A DNA stretch of 40,536 nt from Pelagibacteraceae bacterium AG-426-P20 (GCA_003210015.1 QCNX01000006.1:1-40536), one strand, 5' to 3'. Counted from the stretch's first letter, positions 1 through 7,666 are shown. The notes: generated by a model not told the origin, from the sequence alone. Numbers and translations: made by a program.

Positions 1-69
1 TTTTTATTGTTATCATTAATGTTTTTTACAACTTTTAATGACTTAAAAGACCTTGGTTTATTTAAATAG
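1..69 (+). CDS. 3' end of an RseP-like membrane protease (partial)
   Basis: Frame 1 is open from the window edge to a TAG at 67-69 and encodes a hydrophobic stretch followed by TFNDLKDLGLF. A final transmembrane helix followed by an F-N-D-L tail is typical of the C-terminus of site-2 proteases of the RseP/MmpA family, which cut anti-sigma factors in the inner membrane. Only 22 residues are visible, so the family call is an inference. The next gene downstream is HU, not bamA, which often follows rseP in proteobacteria; that lowers confidence in the name but not in there being a gene end here. Confidence 0.45.
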   Translation, partial: FLLLSLMFFTTFNDLKDLGLFK

Positions 70-101
70 ATAAAATTATTTTTTTGAAATAAGTAAGTAA
101 A

Positions 102-190
102 ATCAACACTTTTTTGATATTTCACAATATGTTGTGTATAACTTTTAAATACACACTAAAAAAAGTCTTGATTTATCAACACTTTTGATA
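102..190 (+). repeat. Two copies of an ATCAA-N-TTGAT dyad upstream of HU
   Basis: The string ATCAACACTTTTTTGATA (102-119) recurs as ATCAACACTTTTGATA (175-190), 73 bases downstream, with two T residues fewer. Each copy is itself an inverted repeat, ATCAA-N7-TTGAT and ATCAA-N5-TTGAT. The second extends to TTTATCAA/TTGATAAA (172-192) and would form an 8 bp hairpin in RNA. Between them lies another dyad, TGTGTAT/ATACACA (about 134-157). The copies sit in the only sizeable leader at this end of the window, just ahead of the HU gene, so they could be operator sites or duplicated promoter elements. Function is inferred from position only. Confidence 0.5.
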
Positions 191-225
191 AAGATAGAAA
201 ATAACCTAATAAAACCGGAGCTAAA

Positions 226-501
226 ATGAATAAAAAACAATTAATTGTCAAGCTTTCAGGAGCTTTAAATCTAAGTAAAGCAGATGCTGAAAGAACTTTT
301 GACACTATTACCAACACTATTTTAGACGCTTTAAAAGGTGATGACTCAGTTAAAATTGCTGGGTTTGGTACTTATAAAGTAGCTAAAAGAAAAGCTAGAG
401 TTGGAAGAAACCCAAGGACTGGTGAGCAAATTCAAATCGCTGCATCACAAAAGGTTAAATTCTTACCTGCAAAAGCTTTAAAAGAAGTATTTAATAAATA
501 A
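226..501 (+). CDS. hupB: HU family DNA-binding protein
   Basis: A 91-residue protein with the standard length and fold of bacterial HU: an N-terminal helical dimerisation part (about 1-45), the G-F-G-T-Y strand (about 46-50), and the DNA-binding arm containing GRNPRTGEQI (about 60-69) with the proline that intercalates into DNA. HU bends and compacts chromosomal DNA as a dimer. The ATG is preceded by CGGAGC about 8 bases upstream, a usable ribosome binding site. A strong intrinsic terminator follows at once, so HU is probably monocistronic. Which HU paralogue this is cannot be told from sequence alone. Confidence 0.95.
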   Translation: MNKKQLIVKLSGALNLSKADAERTFDTITNTILDALKGDDSVKIAGFGTYKVAKRKARVGRNPRTGEQIQIAASQKVKFLPAKALKEVFNK

Positions 502-507
502 TATTAT

Positions 508-545
508 ACAGCCTTAATGTTAAAAAAGCATTAGGGCTGTTTCTA
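508..545 (+). terminator. Intrinsic terminator of the HU gene
   Basis: ACAGCCTTAATG (508-519) pairs with CATTAGGGCTGT (529-540) in a 12 bp stem with one G-U pair and a 9-base loop, followed by TTTCT. It starts 7 bases after the HU stop codon. Confidence 0.85.
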
Positions 546-562
546 TATGCAAATATTGCATA
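546..562 (+). promoter_or_regulatory. Perfect palindrome upstream of the ammonium transporter
   Basis: TATGCAA-ATA-TTGCATA is a perfect 7+3+7 inverted repeat located 72 bases before the amt start and just after the HU terminator. A candidate -10 hexamer TATAAT follows at 591-596, with no convincing -35. The dyad could be an operator. It does not have the arm spacing of an NtrC site. Regulator unknown. Confidence 0.35.
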
Positions 563-590
563 GCCAATTTTCCTAATCAGCGTTAGTTTT

Positions 591-596
591 TATAAT
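591..596 (+). promoter_or_regulatory. Candidate -10 element for amt
   Basis: An exact TATAAT hexamer lies 37 bases before the amt start. The hexamer 17 bases further upstream (TTTTCC) is a poor -35, so this is only a candidate. The gene has an unusually strong ribosome binding site for this genome, AGGGAGG at 623-629, ending 4 bases before the ATG. Confidence 0.35.
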
Positions 597-633
597 TTAA
601 AAAAATATAAGTCCTTTTTAACAGGGAGGTCTT

Positions 634-1935
634 ATGACTAAATTATTTAAAAAAATAAGTGTGCCACTTATTAGTTTAATTTTTTTATTAAACATGAGTA
701 GTGCGGGGATGGCAGAGACAACAGTTTCTGCTGAAGTAGGTTTTATATTCAATACCTTGCTATTTTTAATTTGTGGTTTCCTAGTAATGTTTATGGCTGC
801 TGGGTTTGCAATGTTAGAATCAGGTATGGTTACATCAAAAAGTGTATCCGTTATCTGTGCAAAAAATATAGGTTTATTTTCAATTGCAGGAATTATGTTC
901 TGGATGGTAGGTTATAACTTAGCTTACGGTATTCCAGAGGGCGGATATATTGGTAAATTCATACCATGGTCTGATGCAAGTGCAGTAGACACAGGTTATT
1001 CGGATGGTTCAGATTGGTATTTCCAAATGGTATTCTGTGCAACTACAGTTTCTATCGTATCTGGTACAATGGCAGAAAGAATAAAGTTATGGCCATTTTT
1101 CGTATTCGCTGCAATACTTTCAGGAATTATTTATCCAATCGTAATGGGTTGGCAGTGGGGTGGAGGTTGGTTAGCAGAATTAGGTTTTTCTGATTTTGCT
1201 GGTTCGACTTTAGTACACTCAACTGGAGGTGCAGCTGCTTTAGCTGGTGCAATGATAATTGGCCCAAGACTTGGAAGATTTACAAAGTCTGGTGCTCCAG
1301 CACCACTTAAACCATTTGCTGCTTCATCAATACCATTAGTTACAATTGGAGTATTTATTTTATGGTTAGGTTGGTTTGGTTTCAACGGTGGTTCACAATT
1401 AGCTATGGGAACTGCTGATGATGCAATCGCCGTATCGACCATCTTTATTAATACATTTTTAGCTGGTGCTGGTGGTGTAATGGGTGCTGCTACGATTACA
1501 AGATTACATTTTGGTAAAACAGATGTAATTCAAATGTTAAATGGATGTATTGGTGGGTTAGTTGCAATTACAGCTGAACCATTAGCTCCATCACCTTTTG
1601 CAGCAATTTTAATTGGTGCTGTAGGTGGTTTAATCGTAGTTTATGGTACAAAACTATTATTCTCATTAAAAATTGATGATGTAGTAGGTGCAATACCAGC
1701 ACACTTGTTTGCAGGGATTTGGGGAACACTAATAGTTCCAGCAACAAATTCAGATGCAGCTTTCAGTTCACAGTTAATTGGAGTGCTTTCAGTTAATATA
1801 TTTGTTTTTATATTCGCTTACATTGTGTTTAGCATTATTAAAGCAACTATCGGTCTAAGGTTAAGTAAAGAAGGTGAAACCAAAGGTACTGATGTTACTG
1901 AAACAGGTGTTATTGCATATGCAATACGAGACTAA
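634..1935 (+). CDS. amt: Ammonium transporter (Amt/MEP/Rh family)
   Basis: This 433-residue protein moves ammonium or ammonia across the inner membrane. It has an N-terminal signal-peptide-like segment (about 1-27, ending SSAGMAE) and then about eleven transmembrane segments. Family signatures are visible: FCATTVSIVSGTMAER around 133-148, the first pore histidine in VHSTGGAAALAGA around 194-206, GWFGFNGGS around 246-254, and the second pore histidine in PAHLFAGIWG around 355-364. The length fits the family. Terminal residues GVIAYA resemble the conserved Amt C-terminus that contacts the PII protein GlnK, but no glnK is adjacent. It has its own leader with a palindrome and a strong ribosome binding site, consistent with separate nitrogen-responsive control (inferred). 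Confidence 0.95.
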   Translation: MTKLFKKISVPLISLIFLLNMSSAGMAETTVSAEVGFIFNTLLFLICGFLVMFMAAGFAMLESGMVTSKSVSVICAKNIGLFSIAGIMFWMVGYNLAYGIPEGGYIGKFIPWSDASAVDTGYSDGSDWYFQMVFCATTVSIVSGTMAERIKLWPFFVFAAILSGIIYPIVMGWQWGGGWLAELGFSDFAGSTLVHSTGGAAALAGAMIIGPRLGRFTKSGAPAPLKPFAASSIPLVTIGVFILWLGWFGFNGGSQLAMGTADDAIAVSTIFINTFLAGAGGVMGAATITRLHFGKTDVIQMLNGCIGGLVAITAEPLAPSPFAAILIGAVGGLIVVYGTKLLFSLKIDDVVGAIPAHLFAGIWGTLIVPATNSDAAFSSQLIGVLSVNIFVFIFAYIVFSIIKATIGLRLSKEGETKGTDVTETGVIAYAIRD

Positions 1936-1947
1936 TTGTTAACAATA

Positions 1948-2000
1948 AAGGGATCCTTCACCTCTGTGTATCCGCAACGTTACTCGATGAAGGGTCCCTT
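1948..2000 (+). ncRNA. Long-loop hairpin downstream of amt
   Basis: AAGGGATCCTTCA (1948-1960) pairs with TGAAGGGTCCCTT (1988-2000) as a 13 bp stem with one G-U pair and a 27-base loop. It is G+C rich against its surroundings. The loop is much longer than in a normal intrinsic terminator, and the 3' side is followed by AAAATTTC rather than a T run. A separate perfect palindrome ATTGTTAACAAT (1935-1946) overlaps the amt stop codon just before it. The structure may be an mRNA 3' stabiliser, a processing site or part of a small RNA. The stem is seen directly; the role is not known. Confidence 0.4.
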
Positions 2001-2024
2001 AAAATTTCTCTCTAAGTTAGTTTA

Positions 2025-2052
2025 AATAAGACCTCTTAATAGAGGTCTTATT
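2025..2052. terminator. Bidirectional intrinsic terminator
   Basis: AATAAGACCTCT (2025-2036) and AGAGGTCTTATT (2041-2052) form a perfect 12 bp stem with a TAAT loop between the convergent amt and the minus-strand gene ending at 2051. The A/T arms give a short U-rich tail on both strands, so it can serve both genes. Confidence 0.75.
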
Positions 2053-3028
2053 AACATTCGTTTTCATCCCAAAGTTTTTTATAATTTATAAAAGGTGATA
2101 ATCCATAGCTAGAATTTACATTGGTTAAATGCAAAGAAAGACTTTTTAAAGGAGAAATACAAAATTCTTTTGTATAGATTTCGTTAAGATATTTTTCAAA
2201 AGGATCATTTCTATCTAAACAAGTGTTATAAAAATTATCCCAGTATTTATCTAATAATGCCTTTGTAGTCATAAATGTGCATAAAGTTTTGCTAATTGTT
2301 CTCCAATGCCTTTTATTACCAATTAAAATGTTGGTTTTTTCATTGTTCATATAAAGATAAGGATAATCAGCAGGGCACATAAAAATATCTTTATCAATTT
2401 GTGAAGCTATTCTTTCATAAGAGGCAATCATCTCCTCCATCATAGGCTCAAAATGTAAATAGTCGTCCTCTACAAAGAAAACTAAATCTTTACCATTTTC
2501 TTTTGCTAATTCAAAAGATTGAAGCAGACTGGCTAAATTTGAAAAAGTTTGATCATTTTTTTGTTTTTTGATCGTATCTTTATATTTTTTATGGTCTAGA
2601 GAGATAATGCTTATATCTTGATTGCCTTTATCTATTATTTTTTTAAATTTACTTAAATTTTCATCTTTTGATTTATCATCAACAATAATTATCTTGAACT
2701 GAATATTTTGATATTTTGTTTTACAGAAATTAACAGAATTAATAAGAGAATTAAAAGATCTAATAGAATATTCAATTTTTGGTTCTTCAAATAATCTTTT
2801 TTTATTTTGATCCCAGATTTCTATATCAGTATTAGTTCTGAATATAATTAATACAGAGCTTACTTTTTTTGTAATTTTAACCTCTCCTAAAGGTAAAACT
2901 ATTGATTTTTTATTTATAAATGAAAGATCCTCGTTTAAATTTTTTTCCAAAGTAGGTGAAACAAATTTATTTTGATCGATTATTTCATAGCCAAGTAATT
3001 TTGCTAATTTTATAAAAAATTTTTTCAT
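2051..3028 (-). CDS. Glycosyltransferase family 2-like protein
   Basis: A 325-residue protein with a GT-A-like pattern. An N-terminal region of about 100 residues has no recognisable motif. It is followed by FKIIIVDDKSKDENLS around 131-146, the nucleotide-binding strand seen in family 2 glycosyltransferases, and FFVEDDYLHFEP around 184-195, which carries a D-x-D-like acidic motif for metal and nucleotide-sugar binding. The stretch up to about residue 300 keeps a mixed alpha/beta character. No transmembrane segment is evident. The sugar donor and acceptor cannot be read from the sequence. It lies 13 bases downstream of the HCCA-isomerase-like gene on the same strand, so the two may be co-transcribed. 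Confidence 0.65.
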   Translation of the reverse strand: MKKFFIKLAKLLGYEIIDQNKFVSPTLEKNLNEDLSFINKKSIVLPLGEVKITKKVSSVLIIFRTNTDIEIWDQNKKRLFEEPKIEYSIRSFNSLINSVNFCKTKYQNIQFKIIIVDDKSKDENLSKFKKIIDKGNQDISIISLDHKKYKDTIKKQKNDQTFSNLASLLQSFELAKENGKDLVFFVEDDYLHFEPMMEEMIASYERIASQIDKDIFMCPADYPYLYMNNEKTNILIGNKRHWRTISKTLCTFMTTKALLDKYWDNFYNTCLDRNDPFEKYLNEIYTKEFCISPLKSLSLHLTNVNSSYGLSPFINYKKLWDENEC

Positions 3029-3041
3029 TTTTTTATTTTAC

Positions 3042-3620
3042 TCAATTTTTTAACTCATCTATTGCATATTCTAGGCGATCTTGTCCCCAAAAAAGTTTAT
3101 TATTAACTAAAAACGTAGGAGCCCCAAAGACATCTAATTTAAACGCTTCATTTGTTAATTCTTTAAGTTTATTTTTTATTACTTGCTCTTTTATACTTTT
3201 TTCAAAGTAATCATGATCGATTTCACAATCTGATAAAATTTTTTTTATATTTTTTTCGATAGAAATATCTAAATTATCTTTCCAGTATGCATCAAAACAT
3301 AAATCAATAAATTTATTTTTTTTATTATTATCAATTACTAAAAAACCTCTCATTAGGTATAAAGAATTTATGGGAAATTTTTCATTCCATTTAAAAGGAA
3401 TTTCATTTTTTTTTGAAATTAAAATACAATCATTTTTCATATTTTTCATTTTTCTTTTATTAAATGCAGGTGCAATAACCTCACCTAGATTATGCAAGCC
3501 ACCCAGTAAAATAGCTTTATAATTGAAAATATTTCTTTGATTTAAATTAATTATTTTTTTATGAGCCAAGTAAGAATAAGGACTTATAAAATCAAAATAA
3601 AAATCTATATGTTTATTCAT
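3042..3620 (-). CDS. 2-hydroxychromene-2-carboxylate isomerase-like protein (DsbA fold)
   Basis: A 192-residue thioredoxin-fold protein of the HCCA isomerase/DsbA family. The N-terminus reads DFYFDFISPYSYLAH, where the usual C-x-x-C of DsbA is replaced by S-P-Y-S, as in the glutathione-using isomerases of the NahD/kappa-GST type. The C-terminal part has the family's cis-proline motif VFGAPTFLVNN (around 164-174) and then WGQDRLEYAIDEL. No signal peptide, so it is cytosolic. Isomerisation of an aromatic-degradation intermediate is the name-giving reaction, but many homologues have other, unknown thiol-linked roles and no aromatic pathway is seen nearby. It overlaps the upstream ABA4-like gene by 8 bases. 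Confidence 0.8.
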   Translation of the reverse strand: MNKHIDFYFDFISPYSYLAHKKIINLNQRNIFNYKAILLGGLHNLGEVIAPAFNKRKMKNMKNDCILISKKNEIPFKWNEKFPINSLYLMRGFLVIDNNKKNKFIDLCFDAYWKDNLDISIEKNIKKILSDCEIDHDYFEKSIKEQVIKNKLKELTNEAFKLDVFGAPTFLVNNKLFWGQDRLEYAIDELKN

Positions 3621-4086
3621 ATAGACTTAGGCGTTTTGCATAAAAAATTCTAATTATCCAATAAAAAAACAAACCTATAGGTCCGATTAAATATGTAATA
3701 ATTAATGGCAAAGCTATAAGAAACTTATTTATAAAAAACTTTTGTGAGTCTTTTAAAATCCATCCTCCAACAAACAAGTTTATTGATACAAAATGTATCC
3801 AAAATAATAATAAGTATAATTTATTGTCAAATAAATTAGCCACAAAATCGATACCTAAATACAAATTAAAATTTCCTAAAAAATCATATGAATTTAGATA
3901 TGATTTATAGATAACAAAACTATAAACAGCGCTGAGCAGAAATATAGGAAATATAGAAGTCGCCAGATATTTACATAATTGAGACTGTGGGAAAAATATA
4001 ATTAAAAACCAAAAAGGTAATACTCCAAGATTTACCCAGAAGTAAAGCATTTCAATAGTAAAGTAATTATAAATTTGTTCGATCAT
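3613..4086 (-). CDS. ABA4-like / DUF4281 membrane protein
   Basis: About 157 residues from the ATG at 4086, which gives MIEQIYNYFTIEMLYFWVN. An upstream in-frame ATG at 4134 would overlap the divergent recX start by 20 bases, so the inner start is preferred. Four transmembrane segments are apparent. The protein carries features of the ABA4/DUF4281 family: W-x-N-x-x-x-L-P-F-W-x-L near the N-terminus, F-V-G-G-W-I-L-x-D in the middle, and a conserved P-L-x-x-T-Y-L-I-G-P-I-G-L-F-F-Y near the C-terminus. The plant member ABA4 is needed for neoxanthin formation; bacterial members have no settled function. No carotenoid genes are in the window. Confidence 0.65.
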   Translation of the reverse strand: MIEQIYNYFTIEMLYFWVNLGVLPFWFLIIFFPQSQLCKYLATSIFPIFLLSAVYSFVIYKSYLNSYDFLGNFNLYLGIDFVANLFDNKLYLLLFWIHFVSINLFVGGWILKDSQKFFINKFLIALPLIITYLIGPIGLFFYWIIRIFYAKRLSLYE

Positions 4087-4114
4087 TCCTAAATATATTA
4101 TATTAGATCTTATT

Positions 4115-4678
4115 ATGATTCCTATAAGAAACAAAAAAAAATCATTGCAAGGGACTGTGGAAGAAATGCGTAATTTTGCATTTGCATATGTAGAAAAATA
4201 TGCCCCATCAAAGCAGCAGCTTAAAACCTATCTTTTAAAAAAGTATTTAAAGGCTTCAGTTTCTAATGTTAAAAAACAGGATTTAAATGATTTAATTGAT
4301 GTTGTGTTAGCTGATTTAGAAAAAAGTAAATTTATAAATGATAAGTTTTATTCTGAAAGTAAAGCAAAAACCATGATTCAAAGAGGAAGTTCAATAAATA
4401 AAATTAGAAGTTATTTATTTTCAAAAGGAATTAATGATGAATTTATAAAAGAAACAGTAGAAAAAATTTACGATAAAAATTCAGATCAAGATTTTTTCTC
4501 TGCTATTAAATTGTGCAAAAAAAAAAGAATTGGACCTGCAAGAACAACAGATAATAGGCCTTTATTTTATAAAAAAGATATATCATTACTGGCAAGAAAT
4601 GGTTTTGATTTTGAAACATCTAAAAAGGTAATGGATATTGAGGAAAAAGATTATTTAAAAATTATTAATTTACTTTGA
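4115..4678 (+). CDS. recX: RecX family regulatory protein
   Basis: A 187-residue, strongly helical and basic protein matching RecX, which binds RecA filaments and modulates recombination and the SOS response. The RecX repeat pattern is visible: the first three-helix unit around YAPSKQQLKTYLLKKYLK, the second around ADLEKSKFINDKFYSESK followed by IQRGSSINKIRSYLFSKG, and a third, more divergent unit near the C-terminus. The start at 4115 has no clear ribosome binding site; a second in-frame ATG at 4166 would remove the basic N-terminus. It is divergent from the ABA4-like gene with only 28 bases between starts. recA is not in the window, although recX often lies near it in other bacteria. Confidence 0.75.
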   Translation: MIPIRNKKKSLQGTVEEMRNFAFAYVEKYAPSKQQLKTYLLKKYLKASVSNVKKQDLNDLIDVVLADLEKSKFINDKFYSESKAKTMIQRGSSINKIRSYLFSKGINDEFIKETVEKIYDKNSDQDFFSAIKLCKKKRIGPARTTDNRPLFYKKDISLLARNGFDFETSKKVMDIEEKDYLKIINLL

Positions 4679-4810
4679 TTTTTTTTTGTCTTTTTCAATC
4701 AAAAAATTAATTTTTTTTCTCATATAATTTCTAACAAAAACAAATACCAATAATCCAAAAATTGAAACTGAAATGATAATAATCAATATTATTCTTAGTT
4801 GTTCATCCAT
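4670..4810 (-). CDS. Small single-pass membrane protein downstream of cysQ
   Basis: A 46-codon ORF starting with ATG at 4810, inside the TAATG that ends cysQ. The one-base overlap implies translational coupling. The peptide has an acidic N-terminus (MDEQLR), one hydrophobic helix of about 20 residues (IILIIIISVSIFGLLVFVFV), then a very basic tail ending KKKSK. By the positive-inside rule the N-terminus would be outside and the basic tail in the cytoplasm. The stop overlaps the end of convergent recX by 9 bases. No family recognised. It may be a minor membrane anchor or regulator; reality is supported by the coupling and topology rather than by homology. Confidence 0.6.
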   Translation of the reverse strand: MDEQLRIILIIIISVSIFGLLVFVFVRNYMRKKINFLIEKDKKKSK

Positions 4811-5583
4811 TATACTAAGTTTTTACTTTTTAAAATTAAACTTGGATTTTTAAAATCTTTTTTTCCATATAATATCTCATTATCAAAAAAATCAGTTACT
4901 GATCCACCGGAATGTTTCAATATTGCATGGCCTGCAGCAATATCCCATTCATAAGCTCTTGGTTCAGCCACATAGCCATCATATTCACCAGCAGCAATGA
5001 CACAAAATTTTAATGAACTTTTCATTTTAGTAAATTCTTTTACATTAAGTTTTTTATGAATTTGATCAATTTCAGGTTTGAGTTTATTTGAGTAAGAAAC
5101 AAATTTAATTTGATTATTATCAAAATTTTTTGATCCGTTAAGTTTAACTGTCTTTCCATTAGATAATTCAAATGCTTCATTATCGCCATAAGAGTAAAAC
5201 ATTCTTTTTTTTGATGGAGCGTATATTAATCCTGCTACTGGTTTTCTATTCAAAATTAATCCTGCATTTATAGTAAATTCTTCAAGATTATTTATATAGT
5301 CATAGGTTCCATCTATTGGATCTACTAACCAAAAGTCTTTGAGATTTTTTGTTGATTTATTTTCAGATGTTTCCTCTGAGACAATTAGTATTTCAGGTGT
5401 TAATTCTTTTAGTTTACTTGTTATTATTTTGTTAACTTCTAAATCTCCATTACTTACAGGTGTATTGTCAGGTTTGATCTCCTTAGTTAGCCCAACATTT
5501 CTTAAATTAATAGATATTTTACCTGCTTCAATAAATGTATCGATTAAGCTATTTACTATATTTTTTATGTTAATTTTGGTCAT
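4810..5583 (-). CDS. cysQ: 3'(2'),5'-bisphosphate nucleotidase / inositol monophosphatase family protein
   Basis: A 257-residue member of the Li+-sensitive, Mg2+-dependent phosphatase family. Metal-binding motifs are in place: VSEETSENKS around 68-77, the hallmark WLVDPIDGTYDYI around 89-101, and EWDIAAGHAILKHSGG around 216-231. The family is close to CysQ, which removes the 3' phosphate of PAP or PAPS arising from sulfate assimilation and protein phosphopantetheinylation. Inositol monophosphatase activity is the main alternative. It overlaps the upstream DUF3553 gene by 14 bases and the downstream 46-codon gene by one base, so the three form an operon. Confidence 0.8.
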   Translation of the reverse strand: MTKINIKNIVNSLIDTFIEAGKISINLRNVGLTKEIKPDNTPVSNGDLEVNKIITSKLKELTPEILIVSEETSENKSTKNLKDFWLVDPIDGTYDYINNLEEFTINAGLILNRKPVAGLIYAPSKKRMFYSYGDNEAFELSNGKTVKLNGSKNFDNNQIKFVSYSNKLKPEIDQIHKKLNVKEFTKMKSSLKFCVIAAGEYDGYVAEPRAYEWDIAAGHAILKHSGGSVTDFFDNEILYGKKDFKNPSLILKSKNLV

Positions 5584-5746
5584 ATAACTTTTTTAATTTT
5601 ATATTATTTATATTAATTACTTTTTTGCCAACATTTTGAAAATTTACAGTAATTTTTTCTTTGATTATTGATTGAACTTGGCCAATACCCCACTCTTCAT
5701 TAGATGGATTTAAAACTTTATCACCAGGCTCAAAATCTAATATCAT
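5570..5746 (-). CDS. DUF3553 family small protein
   Basis: A 58-codon ORF beginning with ATG at 5746 and ending with TAA at 5570-5572, inside the start of cysQ (14-base overlap). The sequence shows the DUF3553 pattern: [10 protein letters not shown] near the N-terminus, W-G-I-G-Q-V-Q-S, then [12 protein letters not shown]. This small beta-rich domain resembles a CarD/Tudor-like fold and is widespread in alphaproteobacteria with no established role. It is the first gene of a minus-strand operon with cysQ, divergent from mnmA with 40 bases between starts. Confidence 0.8.
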   Translation of the reverse strand: MILDFEPGDKVLNPSNEEWGIGQVQSIIKEKITVNFQNVGKKVININNIKLKKLYDQN

Positions 5747-5786
5747 TTATTTAACTTATATTAGAAATAAGTATAAATACCAGAGT

Positions 5787-6905
5787 ATGAACAAGAGTTT
5801 AAATTCTATAGGGTTATTTAAAAAACCATCTGATACAACAGTAGTTGTTGCGATGTCTGGAGGGGTAGATTCCTCTACCGTTGCAGGAATGATGAAAAAA
5901 GATGGATACAATGTCATCGGAATTACATTAAAACTTTATGATGATAACAAAGAAGTTGCCGCTTCTAAACAATGTTGTTCTGGCCAAGATATTATGGATG
6001 CAAAAAGAGTTGCACATAAAATAGGTATCGATCATAAAATTTTATATTATCAAGATAAATTTAAACAAGGTGTCATTGATAATTTTGTCGATAGTTATTT
6101 AAACGGAGAAACTCCAATACCATGTGTCCAGTGTAATCAAACAGTTAAATTTAAAGATTTATTTGAAGTATCTAAAGAGCTCAAGGCAGATGCTTTGGTT
6201 ACAGGACATTATGTAAAAAGTATCACTACAGCTACACAAACAAATATGTATCGCGCAATTGATGAAAATCGAGATCAAAGTTATTTTTTATTTAATACAA
6301 CTAGACAACAGTTAGATTATCTAAGGTTTCCATTAGGAAGTTTGCTTAAAAATGAAACAAGATCTATAGCAAAAAAATTGGATTTAAATGTTGCAGATAA
6401 ACCAGATAGCCAAGATATTTGTTTTGTTCCAAATGGAGATTATTCATCAGTAATAAGAAAATTCAGACCCGACTCTTTTAAAAAAGGGAATATAAAAAAT
6501 TTAGATGGTAAAGTGATAGGTGTTCATGATGGAATAATAAATTTTACAATTGGACAAAGAAAAGGAATTAAAATTTCAGATGTTGAACCATTATATGTCA
6601 TTAAAATTATTTCTGATAAAAATGAAATTATTGTTGGACCAAAAGAAAAACTAGGAAAAAAAGATATTAATGTACAAAAATTAAATCTCTTAGTAGATAA
6701 TAGATATTTAAATAAAGATGTTTTAGTTAAAGTTAGATCTACAGGTAAACTGTTGCAAGCTAAAATAAACTTAAAAGAAAATAACTCGGCAGAAGTTATT
6801 CTAAAAGAATATGAGGATGGCATTTCACCAGGACAGGCTTGTGTTTTTTATGATAAGGATATACATGGAACTAAAGTTTTAGGTGGTGGCTGGATAACAA
6901 GTTGA
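5787..6905 (+). CDS. mnmA: tRNA-specific 2-thiouridylase MnmA
   Basis: A 372-residue enzyme that thiolates U34 of the wobble position in tRNA for Lys, Glu and Gln, using ATP and a sulfur relay. The N-terminal PP-loop MSGGVDSST (around 23-31) adenylates the tRNA base. The two active-site cysteines are present in [11 protein letters not shown] (Cys116) and DSQDICFV (around residue 211). FTIGQRKGI (around 252-260) is the conserved linker and GGGWI closes the C-terminal beta-barrel. Length fits the family. It is transcribed divergently from the DUF3553-cysQ operon. Confidence 0.97.
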   Translation: MNKSLNSIGLFKKPSDTTVVVAMSGGVDSSTVAGMMKKDGYNVIGITLKLYDDNKEVAASKQCCSGQDIMDAKRVAHKIGIDHKILYYQDKFKQGVIDNFVDSYLNGETPIPCVQCNQTVKFKDLFEVSKELKADALVTGHYVKSITTATQTNMYRAIDENRDQSYFLFNTTRQQLDYLRFPLGSLLKNETRSIAKKLDLNVADKPDSQDICFVPNGDYSSVIRKFRPDSFKKGNIKNLDGKVIGVHDGIINFTIGQRKGIKISDVEPLYVIKIISDKNEIIVGPKEKLGKKDINVQKLNLLVDNRYLNKDVLVKVRSTGKLLQAKINLKENNSAEVILKEYEDGISPGQACVFYDKDIHGTKVLGGGWITS

Positions 6906-6946
6906 TCTTTCTTTGACTATTATGAACTTTAGTTTATTATTAAATC

Positions 6947-7660
6947 ATGGATAAGCAATTATTAGATAAATCTTTAGAAAATTTTTTTTTAAATTCCAAT
7001 ATAGAGATAGATTTTGGAAATTTTTTTATAGCGATACTGCTTTCACTCATTTTAGCTTATTTAGTAAAACTCACATATATTAAGGTTGGAAGAGCTCTAA
7101 ATGATAAAGATTACTTTTCGGATACATTCATTCCTTTGGCAATAATAACTACTCTAGTAATTACTGTAATTAAATTTTCTTTAGCTTTATCTCTAGGACT
7201 TGTTGGTGCTTTATCAATTGTAAGATTTAGAGCAGCAATAAAAGAACCTGAAGAATTAGTTTATTTATTTTTTATCATTTCCATAGGATTAGCCAATGGT
7301 GCAAATCAGTTTTTGTTATCAATTATAGCAACAATAATTATCTTATTTTTTTTATTTATTAGAAATATTTATAAGAACAAAAATAGTAATAGTGGAAATT
7401 TCATTTCAGACTCAAATATTTTAAATGTAATTATTTTGCAAAACGATAAAAAAAATATTGATGATATTATAAATAAACTTAAACCAAATTTTAAATACTT
7501 AAAATTAAAATCAGCTAATATTGAAAAAACTACGAGCAACTATATTTTTTGGTATGAATCTAATAGTGAAAATTTTGAGGATTTACTTAAAAACATATCA
7601 AAGTTAAGTGATGAAAGCGTAAATATATCAATTTATTCAAAATCTGGAGCTTTTGAGTAA
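6947..7660 (+). CDS. DUF4956 domain-containing membrane protein
   Basis: A 237-residue protein with about four transmembrane helices in residues 20-140 and a cytosolic C-terminal domain (about 150-237). The loop and helix LVGALSIVRFRAAIKEPEE, followed by a helix ending GLANGANQF, is the diagnostic core of DUF4956, a MgtC-like membrane family of unknown function. DUF4956 genes are repeatedly found beside VTC-domain and CotH-domain genes, and that is exactly the arrangement here: CotH-like gene 6 bases downstream, VTC gene after it. This suggests it is the membrane partner of a polyphosphate-type polymerase system. Function is inferred from context. Confidence 0.85.
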   Translation: MDKQLLDKSLENFFLNSNIEIDFGNFFIAILLSLILAYLVKLTYIKVGRALNDKDYFSDTFIPLAIITTLVITVIKFSLALSLGLVGALSIVRFRAAIKEPEELVYLFFIISIGLANGANQFLLSIIATIIILFFLFIRNIYKNKNSNSGNFISDSNILNVIILQNDKKNIDDIINKLKPNFKYLKLKSANIEKTTSNYIFWYESNSENFEDLLKNISKLSDESVNISIYSKSGAFE

Positions 7661-7666
7661 AATAAA

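Noticed and set aside
546..562. NtrC binding site before amt
   Set aside because: The TGCA half-sites are only 5 bases apart and lack the CC/GG inner bases, so it does not fit the known site.
1131..1442. 103-codon minus-strand ORF inside amt
   Set aside because: It lies fully within a clearly coding gene and its proline/alanine-rich product mirrors the Amt reading frame.
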